Positions 8,402 to 17,048 of a stretch of 64,000 bases of DNA are shown here, piece after piece (within the stretch, counting starts at the first letter, position 1; the number at the start of each line of letters is the position of its first letter). Made by a program: the position numbers and the translations under genes. A model generated the notes under the pieces. The model was not told the origin of the DNA. It made no database searches and was given only the letters and a program-made list of their open reading frames with translations. This stretch comes from Streptomyces sp. H27-C3 (lineage in GTDB: Bacteria; Actinomycetota; Actinomycetes; Streptomycetales; Streptomycetaceae), in the NCBI RefSeq assembly GCF_030063415.1, contig NZ_JASITA010000019.1:1-64000 (forward strand), read 5' to 3'.

Positions 8402-10108
8402 TTGATAATCTGCGGGTTGAAACTCACGCACGACGGTGCCGTCGCCCTTCTTGACGACGAACGCCTGGTTTTCAGTGTGGAGATGGAGAAGCTGGGAAAC
8501 GCTCTGCGCTACAGCACCGTTGGCGACTTCAGCCTCATCCCCGGGATCCTGGCCGACTTCGGCTACAAGCCGGAGGACGTGGACGAGTGGGTCATCGACG
8601 GCTGGGACGGCGACGTGTCCGGCACGGTGGCCCTGCTCGACCAGGGTAGGCCGACGGAGGTCGTGGTCGGTCCGTACCGGGAGTCGCAGGCCTGCCCGGC
8701 GCTGGACCGGCCCAGCGTCTCGGGCACCTACCCGATGGACGGCGAGAGCTATCCGTACACCAGTTACCCGCACGCGGCGGGACACGTGGCGAGCGCGTAC
8801 GTCTCCAGCCCGTTCGCCCAACGGGGCGAGAGCTCCTTCGTCCTCGTCTGGGACGGCGGACTCTTCCCGCGCCTCTACTGGGTGGACCCGGACGCCGGTG
8901 TGGAGAACCTGGGAGAGCTCTTTCCTCTCCTCGGGCATGCCTACGCCATCGCGGGACACCACTTCGGGCCCTTCCGCAGGGATGTCCAGTCGAACATGGT
9001 CGATGACCTGTCGATCGCAGGCAAACTCATGGCCTACATCGCGCTGGGCCAGGTGGACAAGGGCGCATTGGCCATTTTGCGGGAGGAGTTCCATCGCGTT
9101 TTCGAGAGCGACGAACCGGCCGCTGTGGAGTACCGCGCGACGGTCGGCGGTTACGGCAGCCTCTTCGAGCAGTCGGTACCGCCGGTGCACGAGTTCTATT
9201 CGGCGGTACGCGCCAGGGTGGTGGACAACGGAGTCAGCGACGAGGACGCGCTGGCCAGTGTGCACGCCTTCTTCGAAGGCCTCCTAGTCGAACGGATAAC
9301 CGCCAAGGTCCGCGGGGCGAAGGGCGACGGCCCATGGAATCTGTGCTTCGCCGGCGGCTGCGCGCTGAACATCAAGTGGAACAGTGCGCTGCGCGAGGCG
9401 CCGGACTTCAGTGATGTGTGGGTCCCGCCGTTCCCCAACGACTCGGGATCGGCCATCGGCGCGGCAGCCCTGGGACGGGCTCAGCACGCCGGTATGACGC
9501 CGATGGCCTGGAACCCCCGGCTCGGCCCGGCGCTTTCCCCTTCGCCCGAGCTGCCCGTCAACTGGTCTATGGCAGCCTGTACTCCGGAGGAACTCGCCCG
9601 GATCCTCCACGAGTCCGGAGAGCCCGTGGTGGTCCTGCACGGCCGCGCCGAACTCGGCCCCCGCGCACTCGGCGGCCGAAGCATTCTGGCGGCTCCGGTC
9701 ATGGCGTCGATGAAGGACGAGCTGAACCGCGTCAAGGACCGTGAGCCCTACCGGCCCATCGCTCCCATCTGCCTGGAGGGCGAGGCCCCGGCGATCTTCT
9801 CGCCCGGTACGCCGGACCCGCACATGCTCTTCGACCACGAGGTGCGGGCGGACTGGCGCGAACGCATACCGGCGGTCATTCACCTCGACGGCACCGCACG
9901 ACTGCAGACGGTCGGCCCGGAGGACGACAGCCTGCTCTTCACCGTACTGTCCGCCTATCACCGGCTCAGCGGTGTCCCCGTGCTGTGCAACACCAGCGCC
10001 AACCTCAATGGGCACGGCTTCTTCCCCAACGTGGCTTCCGCAGCGCAGTGGGGCCGGGTCTCCCGGATCTGGAGCGCCGGGACGCTGTACCAGAGGACGG
10101 ACGGCTGA
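8402..10108 (+). CDS. O-carbamoyltransferase, NodU/TobZ family
   Basis: About 568 residues, full length. These enzymes transfer a carbamoyl group from carbamoyl phosphate through carbamoyl-adenylate to a hydroxyl of a small molecule. Visible: N-terminal LTHDGAVALL, metal-site HAAGH (HxxxH) near residue 121, WDGG, GGCALN, and the C-domain motif GPRALGGRSILA with REPYRPIAP. The TTG at 8402 is preferred because GAGGAG lies 8 bp upstream; an in-frame GTG at 8393 overlaps that site. The gene follows the GNAT gene by 44 bp. It indicates a carbamoylated final product. Confidence 0.9.
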   Translation: MIICGLKLTHDGAVALLDDERLVFSVEMEKLGNALRYSTVGDFSLIPGILADFGYKPEDVDEWVIDGWDGDVSGTVALLDQGRPTEVVVGPYRESQACPALDRPSVSGTYPMDGESYPYTSYPHAAGHVASAYVSSPFAQRGESSFVLVWDGGLFPRLYWVDPDAGVENLGELFPLLGHAYAIAGHHFGPFRRDVQSNMVDDLSIAGKLMAYIALGQVDKGALAILREEFHRVFESDEPAAVEYRATVGGYGSLFEQSVPPVHEFYSAVRARVVDNGVSDEDALASVHAFFEGLLVERITAKVRGAKGDGPWNLCFAGGCALNIKWNSALREAPDFSDVWVPPFPNDSGSAIGAAALGRAQHAGMTPMAWNPRLGPALSPSPELPVNWSMAACTPEELARILHESGEPVVVLHGRAELGPRALGGRSILAAPVMASMKDELNRVKDREPYRPIAPICLEGEAPAIFSPGTPDPHMLFDHEVRADWRERIPAVIHLDGTARLQTVGPEDDSLLFTVLSAYHRLSGVPVLCNTSANLNGHGFFPNVASAAQWGRVSRIWSAGTLYQRTDG

Positions 10109-10116
10109 GCCGAACC

Positions 10117-10749
10117 GTGATCTCGCAGGATTCCCGCTCCGGCTCCGCGGCGGCGCACGGCGTGGCAGAGGCCCTCATCGGCATCCTGCCCCGCCTGCGG
10201 GAGCTCCATGGCCAGACAGTGGTCGTGGTGGCCGGACACTCCGTCCTCGCGGACGAGGGGCTCAGGCACGCGTTCTGCGGCGACATCGCTTTCCTGCGGT
10301 ACAGCGGGATGAGGCCCGTCGTGGTGCACGACGGCGGGCCTCACCTTCTCACTCGGCCGGAAAACGACGCCGCCGCACTTCGCGGGTACGTCGCGGGATA
10401 CGTCCAGCGGGAGCTGGTGGGCCTGCTCAACGACCGCACCCCGTTCGCCGTCGGCATCACCGGCGAGGACGGCCGGACCCTGACGGTCCGCGACGGGGCG
10501 GACCTGCTGGTCGACACGGGAGTGGTCCGCACGCTGCTCGACAGCGGCCGAATTCCGGTGGTGTCGAGTATCGCGTACGGCAGCGATGGTGGCATCCACC
10601 ACCTCGAAGCGAGATCGGCGGCCGCCTCGCTCGCCTCCGCGCTCGGAGGGTCCCTGGTGCTCCCGGCCGGGTCCGGAAGCCCGACGGACGCAACGTTAAT
10701 CGACATGTCGGTGCCCCACGCCGTGCTGAGGCACCTCCACTGTCTCTGA
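10117..10749 (+). CDS. Acetylglutamate-kinase-like protein lacking kinase residues
   Basis: About 210 residues against about 300 for ArgB. The N-terminal half follows ArgB closely: FLRYSGMRPVVVHDGGPHL, VQRELVGLLN, FAVGITGEDG, GRIPVVSSIAYG and SAAASLASALGG. But the phosphate-binding lysine motif (VVKYGG in ArgB) reads VVVAGH, and the C-terminal ATP-binding part, including the KMEA lysine, is largely absent; the chain ends soon after a VPHAVL motif. GTG start 8 bp after the carbamoyltransferase stop. Probably not a kinase; it may bind an N-acyl amino acid or act as a partner protein. Confidence 0.72.
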   Translation: MISQDSRSGSAAAHGVAEALIGILPRLRELHGQTVVVVAGHSVLADEGLRHAFCGDIAFLRYSGMRPVVVHDGGPHLLTRPENDAAALRGYVAGYVQRELVGLLNDRTPFAVGITGEDGRTLTVRDGADLLVDTGVVRTLLDSGRIPVVSSIAYGSDGGIHHLEARSAAASLASALGGSLVLPAGSGSPTDATLIDMSVPHAVLRHLHCL

Positions 10750-10846
10750 TGACGGTAGTAACCGGCCCTGCTCGGGGCGCAATCCGTGCGAGCGCCAGGA
10801 GAACCGGAGTCCGATCCTGTCAGTCCTGGCCAGGAACAGCGCTCGG
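10750..10846. terminator. Convergent intergenic region with inverted repeats
   Basis: The 97 bp between the two convergent stops contain GCCAGGA (10794-10800) and TCCTGGC (10824-10830). The latter is itself part of the 12-bp palindrome TCCTGGCCAGGA at 10824-10835. This could be a weak bidirectional terminator. Confidence 0.35.
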
Positions 10847-12541
10847 TCAGAGAGCGGAGAGTTCCTCGACGAGATCGTCCAGACCCAAGGAGCCCAGTGA
10901 CAGGGCCGCCATGTGCCAGGCTTTCGCGTCGAAGGCATCGCCGTGTGCGCGGCGGGCGTTCTCGCGGCCCAGAAGCCAGGCCCGTTCGCCGAGTTTGTAG
11001 CCGATGGCCTGCCCCGGCATGGACAGGTAGCGGGTGAGTTCGCTCTCGATGAAATCCGCGGGGCGGCTGCTGTGCAGACCGAAGAATTCCTGGGCGAGCG
11101 CGGGAGTCCACCGCTCACCGGGGTGGAACGGCGAGTCGGTGGGGATCTCCAGCTCTAGGTGCATGCCGATGTCCACGACCACCCGGATGGCGCGCATCAT
11201 CTGGGCGTCCAGATAGCCGAGCCTGCGCTCAGGGGTGGTGAGGTAGCCCAACTCGTCCATGAGGCGCTCCGCGTACAGCGCCCAGCCCTCACAGTTGGCG
11301 CTCACCGCACCGACGGTCGCCTGATAGCGGGAAAGACTCTCAGCGACGTGCACCCACTGCGCGAGTTGCAGGTGATGTCCTGGCACACCTTCGTGGTACC
11401 ACGTCGAGAGCAGGTCGTACACGGGGAAGCGGGTGGCGCCCATCGTCGGTAGCCAGGTTCGGCCAGGGCGGGTGAAGTCCTCCGACGGCGATGTGTAGTA
11501 CGGAGCAGCTGCGCCGCCCGGCGGGGCGATACGGGACTCCACCTTGCGTACCCGGTCGGCGAGTTCGAAGTGGGTGCCGTCGAGCGCGTCCGTCGCCTCG
11601 TCCATTACGGTCTGCAGCCAGGACTGGACGGCGTCGACGCCCTCGATGTGCTCGCCGTGCTCGTCGAGGTGCTTGAGCGCCTCCCACGGGGTGGTCGCAC
11701 TGGGCAGCACCTTCTGGGCCTCGGTCTCCATCTCACCGAGGATGCGGTGGTATTCGGACCAGCCGTACGCGTAGGCCTCGTCCAGGTCCAGGTCCGCGCC
11801 GTTGTAATAGCGGGACCAGCGGGCGTACCGCTCGCGGCCGACCGCGTCCGGAGACCCCTTGATGGCAGGGGCGTACACCTCGCGCATCCAGTCGCGGAGG
11901 TCCACCACGGCTTGGGTCGCTCCCGCGCCGGCGGAATCGAGTTCACTGCGCAGCGATGCGGGACCGGGCTCGGTGAACTGCTCGAACCAGCACTTGTCCC
12001 CGGTGTCCCCGGCCCACGCCGAGAGTTGACCGATGAAGGTGGCTGTGGGGCGTGGTGAGGCGTGCAGCTCGCGTTCGAGGCCCAGCTCGAGCGCGGTGCG
12101 GTAACCGGCCAGCGCCGCCGGGACCGTGCGCAGCCGCTCAGCGATCACAGCCCAGTCCTGCTCCGTCTCCGCGGGCGTCACGGCGAAGATCTCGCGAATG
12201 GAATGCACGGGCCCACCGATGTTCGCCACGGCACGCAGATGCTCGTCGGCCGCGCTGATGGCGAGCCTGGCCTCGAGGCGCTCCCGCAACAGACGTCCGC
12301 AGCGGCGTTCCACGTCGGTGGCGGCGCCGGGCGCTCGCTCGGCCTCATCGAGCCGACCCAGGGTGGTCCGGGCCAGGCGGGCCAATGAGTCCCGGCCTCT
12401 GGGCGACAGATCGGGGAGCTTGGCGTGGCTGTCCTCGACGCCCAGATACGTCCCGGTGACGGGGTCCAGGACAACGAGTTCTTCGACGTAGGTGTCGGCG
12501 ACTCGGCGGGGCAGGGGCTCTGTCGTGGGGGCGTCTGACAT
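10847..12541 (-). CDS. DUF885 family protein, predicted zinc peptidase-like
   Basis: About 564 residues, full length for the family. The HEGVPGHH motif near residue 370 is the HExxxGHH-type signature of DUF885 proteins, which are predicted metallopeptidases with mostly unknown substrates. The start is the ATG at 12541 (SDAPTTEPLPRR follows). The frame stays open upstream, but that part is a membrane-transporter remnant. Probably housekeeping or marks the edge of the natural-product cluster rather than being part of it. Confidence 0.82.
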   Translation of the reverse strand: MSDAPTTEPLPRRVADTYVEELVVLDPVTGTYLGVEDSHAKLPDLSPRGRDSLARLARTTLGRLDEAERAPGAATDVERRCGRLLRERLEARLAISAADEHLRAVANIGGPVHSIREIFAVTPAETEQDWAVIAERLRTVPAALAGYRTALELGLERELHASPRPTATFIGQLSAWAGDTGDKCWFEQFTEPGPASLRSELDSAGAGATQAVVDLRDWMREVYAPAIKGSPDAVGRERYARWSRYYNGADLDLDEAYAYGWSEYHRILGEMETEAQKVLPSATTPWEALKHLDEHGEHIEGVDAVQSWLQTVMDEATDALDGTHFELADRVRKVESRIAPPGGAAAPYYTSPSEDFTRPGRTWLPTMGATRFPVYDLLSTWYHEGVPGHHLQLAQWVHVAESLSRYQATVGAVSANCEGWALYAERLMDELGYLTTPERRLGYLDAQMMRAIRVVVDIGMHLELEIPTDSPFHPGERWTPALAQEFFGLHSSRPADFIESELTRYLSMPGQAIGYKLGERAWLLGRENARRAHGDAFDAKAWHMAALSLGSLGLDDLVEELSAL

Positions 12542-12559
12542 GCCTACATTCTGATACGC

Positions 12560-13126
12560 GGGCAGGAGGCTGTCACCCGGTTCGCTGATCTTCCGTTCGA
12601 GGCCCCGGCAACCGGCCCGGGGTTGCCACCTCCTGCTGGGTGCGTGGCGCCGTGGTGGGGAAATCCCGAAGGCGGCGAAGGGGGAGCACAGGAGAAGGCA
12701 GTTGGTGACGAGCACGGAACCGACGACGATCCACATTGTGGTGCGGGGACCCAGCAGCGTGTTCACGGCGCCGCCGATCACCGTGCCCAGCGGAATGGTG
12801 CTGTAGTTGAGAACCAGCGTGGTCGCGGTGACACGGCCCAACATGTCGGGCGGGCAGTAGGTCTGCCGGAAGCTGACGATGATGACGTTGCAGGCCACGA
12901 CGCCGGCCAGGACCACGGTGGTCCCCAACACGAACAGAGACAGCCACGGGCCCGGATCAGCGAGGGGGATGAGCAGTCCGAAGGGCGTTGTCGTCAGCTG
13001 GATGGTCAGCAGGGCGCGCGCAGTGCCGAAGCGGCGCGCCAGCCGTCCGGCAGCGAGCCCTCCCAGTACACCTCCCAGGCCGCCGCAGGCGATCAGGACG
13101 CCGACCAGGCCGGGTTCGGCTCCCAC
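12560..13126 (-). pseudogene. C-terminal remnant of an MFS efflux transporter
   Basis: Encodes only the last membrane helices of a DHA-type MFS exporter (GAEPGLVGVLIACGG, GRLARRFG, DMLGRVTATT). The N-terminal half is missing: a stop lies just upstream of 13126 and beyond it begins an unrelated GH114 remnant on the other strand. Near the 3' end the expected transporter C-terminus (RRLRDFPTTAP) lies in another frame, so a frameshift is likely too. Confidence 0.7.
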
Positions 13127-13136
13127 ACTCAGTCGT

Positions 13137-13751
13137 GACTACACCGCCTCGCCGACGGCGGGCCTGTATAACATCTGTTACGTCAACGCCTTCCAGGCCC
13201 AGCCAGGAGCCGCAGAGGAGTGGGGTGATCTGCTGCTGCGGGACGCGCGCGGGGACATCGTCTATGACGAGGACTGGGGCGAGGCCATCCTGGACGTCCG
13301 CACCGACAGTAAGCGGCAGCGGATCGCCGCCAAGGTGAACCCCTGGATCGACATCTGCGCGAGCAAGGGCTTCCAGGCTGTCGAGCCGGACAACCTGGAT
13401 ACCTTCGAGCGGACCGATCTGATCAGTGAGGCCAACGCCAAGGCGTTCATCAGACTGCTCTCCGATCACGCCCACTGGAAGAACCTGGCGATCGCGCAGA
13501 AGAACACCTTGAGCTTCTCCACCGCTCGTCAGGAGACGGGCCTCGACTTCGCCATCACGGAAGAGTGCGGCGAGTGGGACGAGTGCGGTGACTACACCGA
13601 GGGATTCGGTGACAACGTGATCGTGATCGAGGACTAGGAGCAGGCCTTCAGGAAGACCTGTTCCGGATTCGGTGACCGGATCAGTGTCGTTCTGCGTGAT
13701 CTCGACGTCACCGCCCCGGGGAACAAGGAGTACGTCCGTCGGACCTGCTGA
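13137..13751 (+). pseudogene. GH114 endo-alpha-1,4-polygalactosaminidase remnant
   Basis: Homology starts abruptly at about 13137 with LYNICYVNAFQ, and continues with AILDVRT, GFQAVEPDNLD and ITEECGEWDECGDY, all typical of the GH114 barrel. The N-terminal signal and first strands are missing. An in-frame TAG at 13635-13637 interrupts the last 40 residues. Beyond it the same frame continues with RKTCSGFGDRISVVLRD to a natural TGA at 13749-13751. So the gene is 5'-truncated and carries a nonsense codon. Confidence 0.78.
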
Positions 13752-14074
13752 TCCGATCCACCGGAGCGGCCCTGCGACCTCCGCCGGGCCAGCGCTGCTG
13801 CGCCGGTTTCTTCTGGCTCGACGCCCCTGCTGCCGTCGACCTCTGAGTCCGTTCCAGGGGGGCGTCCTCGATGGCGGCTGTACGGATCACATTTGCTCTG
13901 GCGGGTGCCCCGGCTGCCACGGCGGCGTGACGCCGGTTACCCGCCGGGCATCAAGACGTTCCTTCCCCGCTGCCCGCGCTTGCGCGCCCTGGTGATTCCG
14001 TCAGCGAGGATCCTGCTCATGCCGCGGTCGCTCGATGAGCCTTCCCTTTCCGGTCGTGGAGCCGGGCGCGCTGT
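13752..14074. other. Region without a recognised gene
   Basis: About 320 bp between the GH114 remnant and the MerR remnant. No reading frame with convincing homology or ribosome-binding site was found. Confidence 0.5.
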
Positions 14075-14310
14075 TCACTGAGGGCGGCAGCGTGCGCCTG
14101 TGCGCCAGGTGGTGGTGACGTCGGCGATGACCGTGTCGAGTCTGTCCCGGGCGCTCGCCAGGTCGCTGATCTGCGTGTCGATGCGGTCCCGCTCGGCCGA
14201 GAGTGATGCGAGCAGCTCTGGCGTCGCTTCTCCTGTCTCGACGCACGGCAGCCCTATTAGGGCGGGTCCACCAGCTGTTCTGATGTTCTCTCCGCATCGT
14301 GGAGGCGTGG
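14075..14310 (-). pseudogene. MerR-family regulator, C-terminal remnant
   Basis: The last 60-70 residues match the end of a MerR-type regulator: IGLPCVETGEATPELLASL, then the dimerisation coiled coil AERDRIDTQISDLASARDRL. No MerR helix-turn-helix is present upstream, where the frame runs into unrelated sequence. A severed relic next to the arsenic operon. Confidence 0.55.
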
Positions 14311-14552
14311 CAGCATCGGCAACTTCTGCCGTCTCGTTGTGGGTTGGATCGAGTTGGGCGATCAGGGGTTGCCCATGGGCGAAGGTCCTGGCCGAAGCAG
14401 ATTTCCTTCTGCGGCCCAGGTCATGCCCGGGCCGCTGCAAGCCGGGGCCGGCCCGCGGGTCAGCGAAGCACTGGCATTCGTCGGTCGAGTGCAAGAGGGT
14501 TGTTGTGGCGGTCGAGTTGCTGTCGGCTGGAGGGGCATGGCCGTGGCCGCGC
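14311..14552. other. Region without a recognised gene
   Basis: About 240 bp downstream of the arsenic operon. The frames here look like shadows; nothing recognised. Confidence 0.45.
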
Positions 14553-15065
14553 TCAGCCGATGGTCGGGCTGCGGCGTTCGACGAGGACGACGTCGCGCCA
14601 CTGGCCGTGGTGGAGGCCGATGCGCTCGCGGGTGCCGATGATCCGGAACCCGGCCTTGTGGTGCAGGGCGAGGCTGGCTGTGTTCTCGGGGAAGATCCCG
14701 GATTGCACCGTCCAGATTCCGGCGGCGCCGGTAGAGGCCAACAGGGCGGTCAGGAGGGCGAGTCCCACGCCGCGGCTGCGGGCTTCGGGGCCGACGTAGA
14801 CGGAGTGCTCGACCACTCCGGCATACGCGCAGCGGTCGGAGACCGGCACTACGGCAGCCCAACCCAGCACGCGTTGCTCCTCGTTGAGGGCGACCAGACG
14901 GTGTTCGGGCAGCTTGGTCGCGTCGAATCTCTTCCAGTCCGGGGCGGTGGTCTCGAAGGTGGCGTTGCCTTCTTCGATGCCGAGCTGATGGATCGCCAGG
15001 ACCTGTTCCGCGTGCTCGGGTCGCATCGCTGTGATGTGCCCGCCTGCCGCCGCCGCGGCGGTCAT
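14553..15065 (-). CDS. ArsN1-like / PAT-type N-acetyltransferase
   Basis: About 170 residues, GNAT fold of the phosphinothricin acetyltransferase group: ITAMRPEHAEQVLAI, GWAAVVPVS, EHSVYVGPEARSRGVG, FPENTASLALHHKAGF and the terminal GQWRDVVLVERR. In ars operons this group (ArsN1) acetylates and detoxifies the arsenic antibiotic arsinothricin; PAT homologues act on phosphinothricin. The start ATG at 15065 overlaps the arsC stop by 4 bp. Being last in an arsR-acr3-arsC operon supports the arsinothricin reading. Confidence 0.82.
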   Translation of the reverse strand: MTAAAAAGGHITAMRPEHAEQVLAIHQLGIEEGNATFETTAPDWKRFDATKLPEHRLVALNEEQRVLGWAAVVPVSDRCAYAGVVEHSVYVGPEARSRGVGLALLTALLASTGAAGIWTVQSGIFPENTASLALHHKAGFRIIGTRERIGLHHGQWRDVVLVERRSPTIG

Positions 15066-15475
15066 GCGGTCTCGATGCCGAGTTCGGCGAGCAGGCCGCG
15101 GATGCGTCGCTCGATCTCGTCCCGGATGGGGCGGACCGCCTCGACGCCCTGGCCGGCGGGGTCGTCGAGCTTCCAGTCGAGGTACTGCTTGCCGGGGAAG
15201 ACGGGGCAGGTGTCGCCGCAGCCCATGGTGATCACTACGTTGGACGCCTGCACAGCGTCGGCTGTCAGTACCTTCGGCGTCTCGGAGGACAGGTCGATAC
15301 CGGCCTCTGCCATGGCCTGGACGGCAGCCGGGTTCACGGCGTCGGCCGGCGTCGACCCGGCGGAGCGGACCTCGATACGGCCCTGGGAGAGGTGGGTGAG
15401 GAAGGCGGCGGCCATCTGTGAGCGCCCGGCGTTGTGGACGCACACGAACAGCACGGACGGCCTGGTCTCAGACAC
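15062..15475 (-). CDS. arsC: Arsenate reductase, LMW-phosphatase fold
   Basis: About 137 residues. P-loop CVHNAGRS gives catalytic Cys12 and Arg18; further cysteines Cys86 and Cys90 lie in GCGDTCPVF, followed by DWKLDDPAGQG. It reduces arsenate to arsenite so the ACR3 pump can export it. Actinobacterial relatives are thioredoxin- or mycothiol-linked; sequence alone does not decide which. It overlaps acr3 by 8 bp and arsN1 by 4 bp. Confidence 0.92.
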   Translation of the reverse strand: MSETRPSVLFVCVHNAGRSQMAAAFLTHLSQGRIEVRSAGSTPADAVNPAAVQAMAEAGIDLSSETPKVLTADAVQASNVVITMGCGDTCPVFPGKQYLDWKLDDPAGQGVEAVRPIRDEIERRIRGLLAELGIETA

Positions 15476-16580
15476 GGGCGGAACCTTCCGTGGAGACGGC
15501 CGGTGGGGCCGATGGTGTGGGCTGGAGGAAGAAGCGGCGAGCGGCGAGGGCGACGTAGACGAGGCCGATGAGGACGGGGACCTCGATGAGCGGGCCGACG
15601 ACTCCCGCGAGGGCCTGGCCGGAGGTGGCGCCGAAGGTGGCGATGGCGACCGCGATGGCGAGTTCGAAGTTGTTGCCCGCGGCGGTGAATGCCAGCGTCG
15701 TCGCCTTGGGGTAACCGAGTCCGGCCGCGCGGCCGGCGGCCATGGACCCGGCCCACATCACGGCGAAGTACACCAGTAGCGGCAGTGCGATCCGCACGAC
15801 GTCCAGGGGCTTGGAGGTAATGGCCTCGCCCTGGAGGGCGCAGAGTACGACGATGGTGAAGAGCAGTCCGTACAGGGCGAATGGGCCGATGCGCGGGATC
15901 AGTTTCGTCTCGTACCAGGTGCGGCCCTTGGTCTTCTCGCCCAGGCGGCGGGTGAGGAACCCGGCCAGCAGCGGGATACCGAGGAAGATGAGAACGGAGC
16001 GGGCGATCTCCCACACGGACACATCGAGCGCCGTCTGCTCCAGGCCGAGCCAGCCGGGCAGCACGTTTAGGTAGAACCAGCCCAGCGCGGCGAACGCGAT
16101 CACCTGGAACACGGAGTTCAGGGCAACGAGGTCGGCGGCGGCTTCGCGGTCGCCGCAGGCGAGGTCGTTCCAGATGATGACCATCGCGATGCAGCGGGCG
16201 AGGCCGACGATGATCAGGCCGGTGCGGTACTCGGGCAGGTCCGGCAGGAAGACCCAGGCGAGGGCGAACATCAGGGCCGGGCCGACGATCCAGTTCAGGA
16301 TCAGGGACAAGGTGAGCAGGCGCCGGTCGTGGGTGACGGTGTCCAGGCGGTCGTATCGAACCTTGGCCAGGACCGGGTACATCATCACGAGCAGGCCGAG
16401 TGCGATCGGCAGTGAGACGTCGGTGACGGTGATCTTCGCGAGCCCGTCCCCCAGACCGGGGACAAGGCGGCCCAGGCCGAGGCCGGCGGCCATCGCGAAC
16501 ACAATCCACACGGCGAGGAACCGGTCCAGGAACGACAGTCGCCCGGCCACCGGCCCAGCCGTGGCAGTTGTCCCGCTCAC
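15468..16580 (-). CDS. acr3: ACR3 arsenite efflux permease
   Basis: About 370 residues with ten predicted membrane helices. Conserved ACR3 segments include ARCIAMVIIWNDLACGD with the essential cysteine, LVALNSVFQ and AAGNNFELAIAVAIATFG. It exports As(III) across the cytoplasmic membrane. Start ATG overlaps the arsR stop by 4 bp, and the gene is coupled to arsC downstream. Confidence 0.93.
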   Translation of the reverse strand: MSGTTATAGPVAGRLSFLDRFLAVWIVFAMAAGLGLGRLVPGLGDGLAKITVTDVSLPIALGLLVMMYPVLAKVRYDRLDTVTHDRRLLTLSLILNWIVGPALMFALAWVFLPDLPEYRTGLIIVGLARCIAMVIIWNDLACGDREAAADLVALNSVFQVIAFAALGWFYLNVLPGWLGLEQTALDVSVWEIARSVLIFLGIPLLAGFLTRRLGEKTKGRTWYETKLIPRIGPFALYGLLFTIVVLCALQGEAITSKPLDVVRIALPLLVYFAVMWAGSMAAGRAAGLGYPKATTLAFTAAGNNFELAIAVAIATFGATSGQALAGVVGPLIEVPVLIGLVYVALAARRFFLQPTPSAPPAVSTEGSARV

Positions 16581-16969
16581 GATGCGGCCCCGACACGTTC
16601 GGCGGCCGGGGCACCGGGGCGGGTCAGGACGGCGGCGAGTTTGTCGGTCGTTGCGGGGAGCAGCCGGTAGTACACCCAGGTCCCGCGCCGCTCGGAGTCG
16701 ATGAGCCCGGCCTGCTTCAGCAGCTTGAGGTGGTGGGAGACCGTCGGCTGCGACAGCTCGAAGGCCGGGGTGAGGTCGCAGACGCAGACTTCCCCGCCCG
16801 CCCGGGAAGCGATCATCGACAGCAGTCGCAGCCGCACCGGGTCACCCAGGGCCTTGAACGCCTTCGCCAGATCGGCGGCCTTGCCCTCGTCCAGGGGAGC
16901 GGTCCGCAGGGCGGGGCAGCATCCGTCGGCAACGTCCTGGCCGAGTATCACAAGCTCTTGTTTCGACAT
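16577..16969 (-). CDS. arsR: ArsR-family arsenic-responsive repressor
   Basis: About 130 residues, winged helix. The As(III) site CVCDL (Cys62, Cys64) lies at the start of the recognition region, followed by SQPTVSHHLKLLKQAGL; an additional vicinal pair Cys17-Cys18 lies in the N-terminal tail. The ATG at 16969 is chosen over longer frames because the family starts with this tail. It should repress its own operon and the divergent arsI gene from the operator at 16989-17015. Confidence 0.9.
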   Translation of the reverse strand: MSKQELVILGQDVADGCCPALRTAPLDEGKAADLAKAFKALGDPVRLRLLSMIASRAGGEVCVCDLTPAFELSQPTVSHHLKLLKQAGLIDSERRGTWVYYRLLPATTDKLAAVLTRPGAPAAERVGAAS

Positions 16970-16988
16970 GCTTCTATGTTGACGTTTT

Positions 16989-17015
16989 TCGATCCAAGGT
17001 GCAATCTTGAATCGA
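16989..17015. promoter_or_regulatory. Putative ArsR operator (inverted repeat)
   Basis: TCGATCCAAG (16989-16998) and CTTGAATCGA (17006-17015) form an inverted repeat with one mismatch in ten and a 7-bp spacer. It lies between the divergent arsR and arsI starts, where an ArsR dimer could control both. Confidence 0.65.
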
Positions 17016-17048
17016 CAGACATCAATACACCTGATCGGGGAGACCGTC

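Noticed and set aside
10847..13126. A 759-residue MFS-DUF885 fusion protein
   Set aside because: The frame is open across the junction, but the MFS part is a truncated remnant and DUF885 has its own ATG at 12541.
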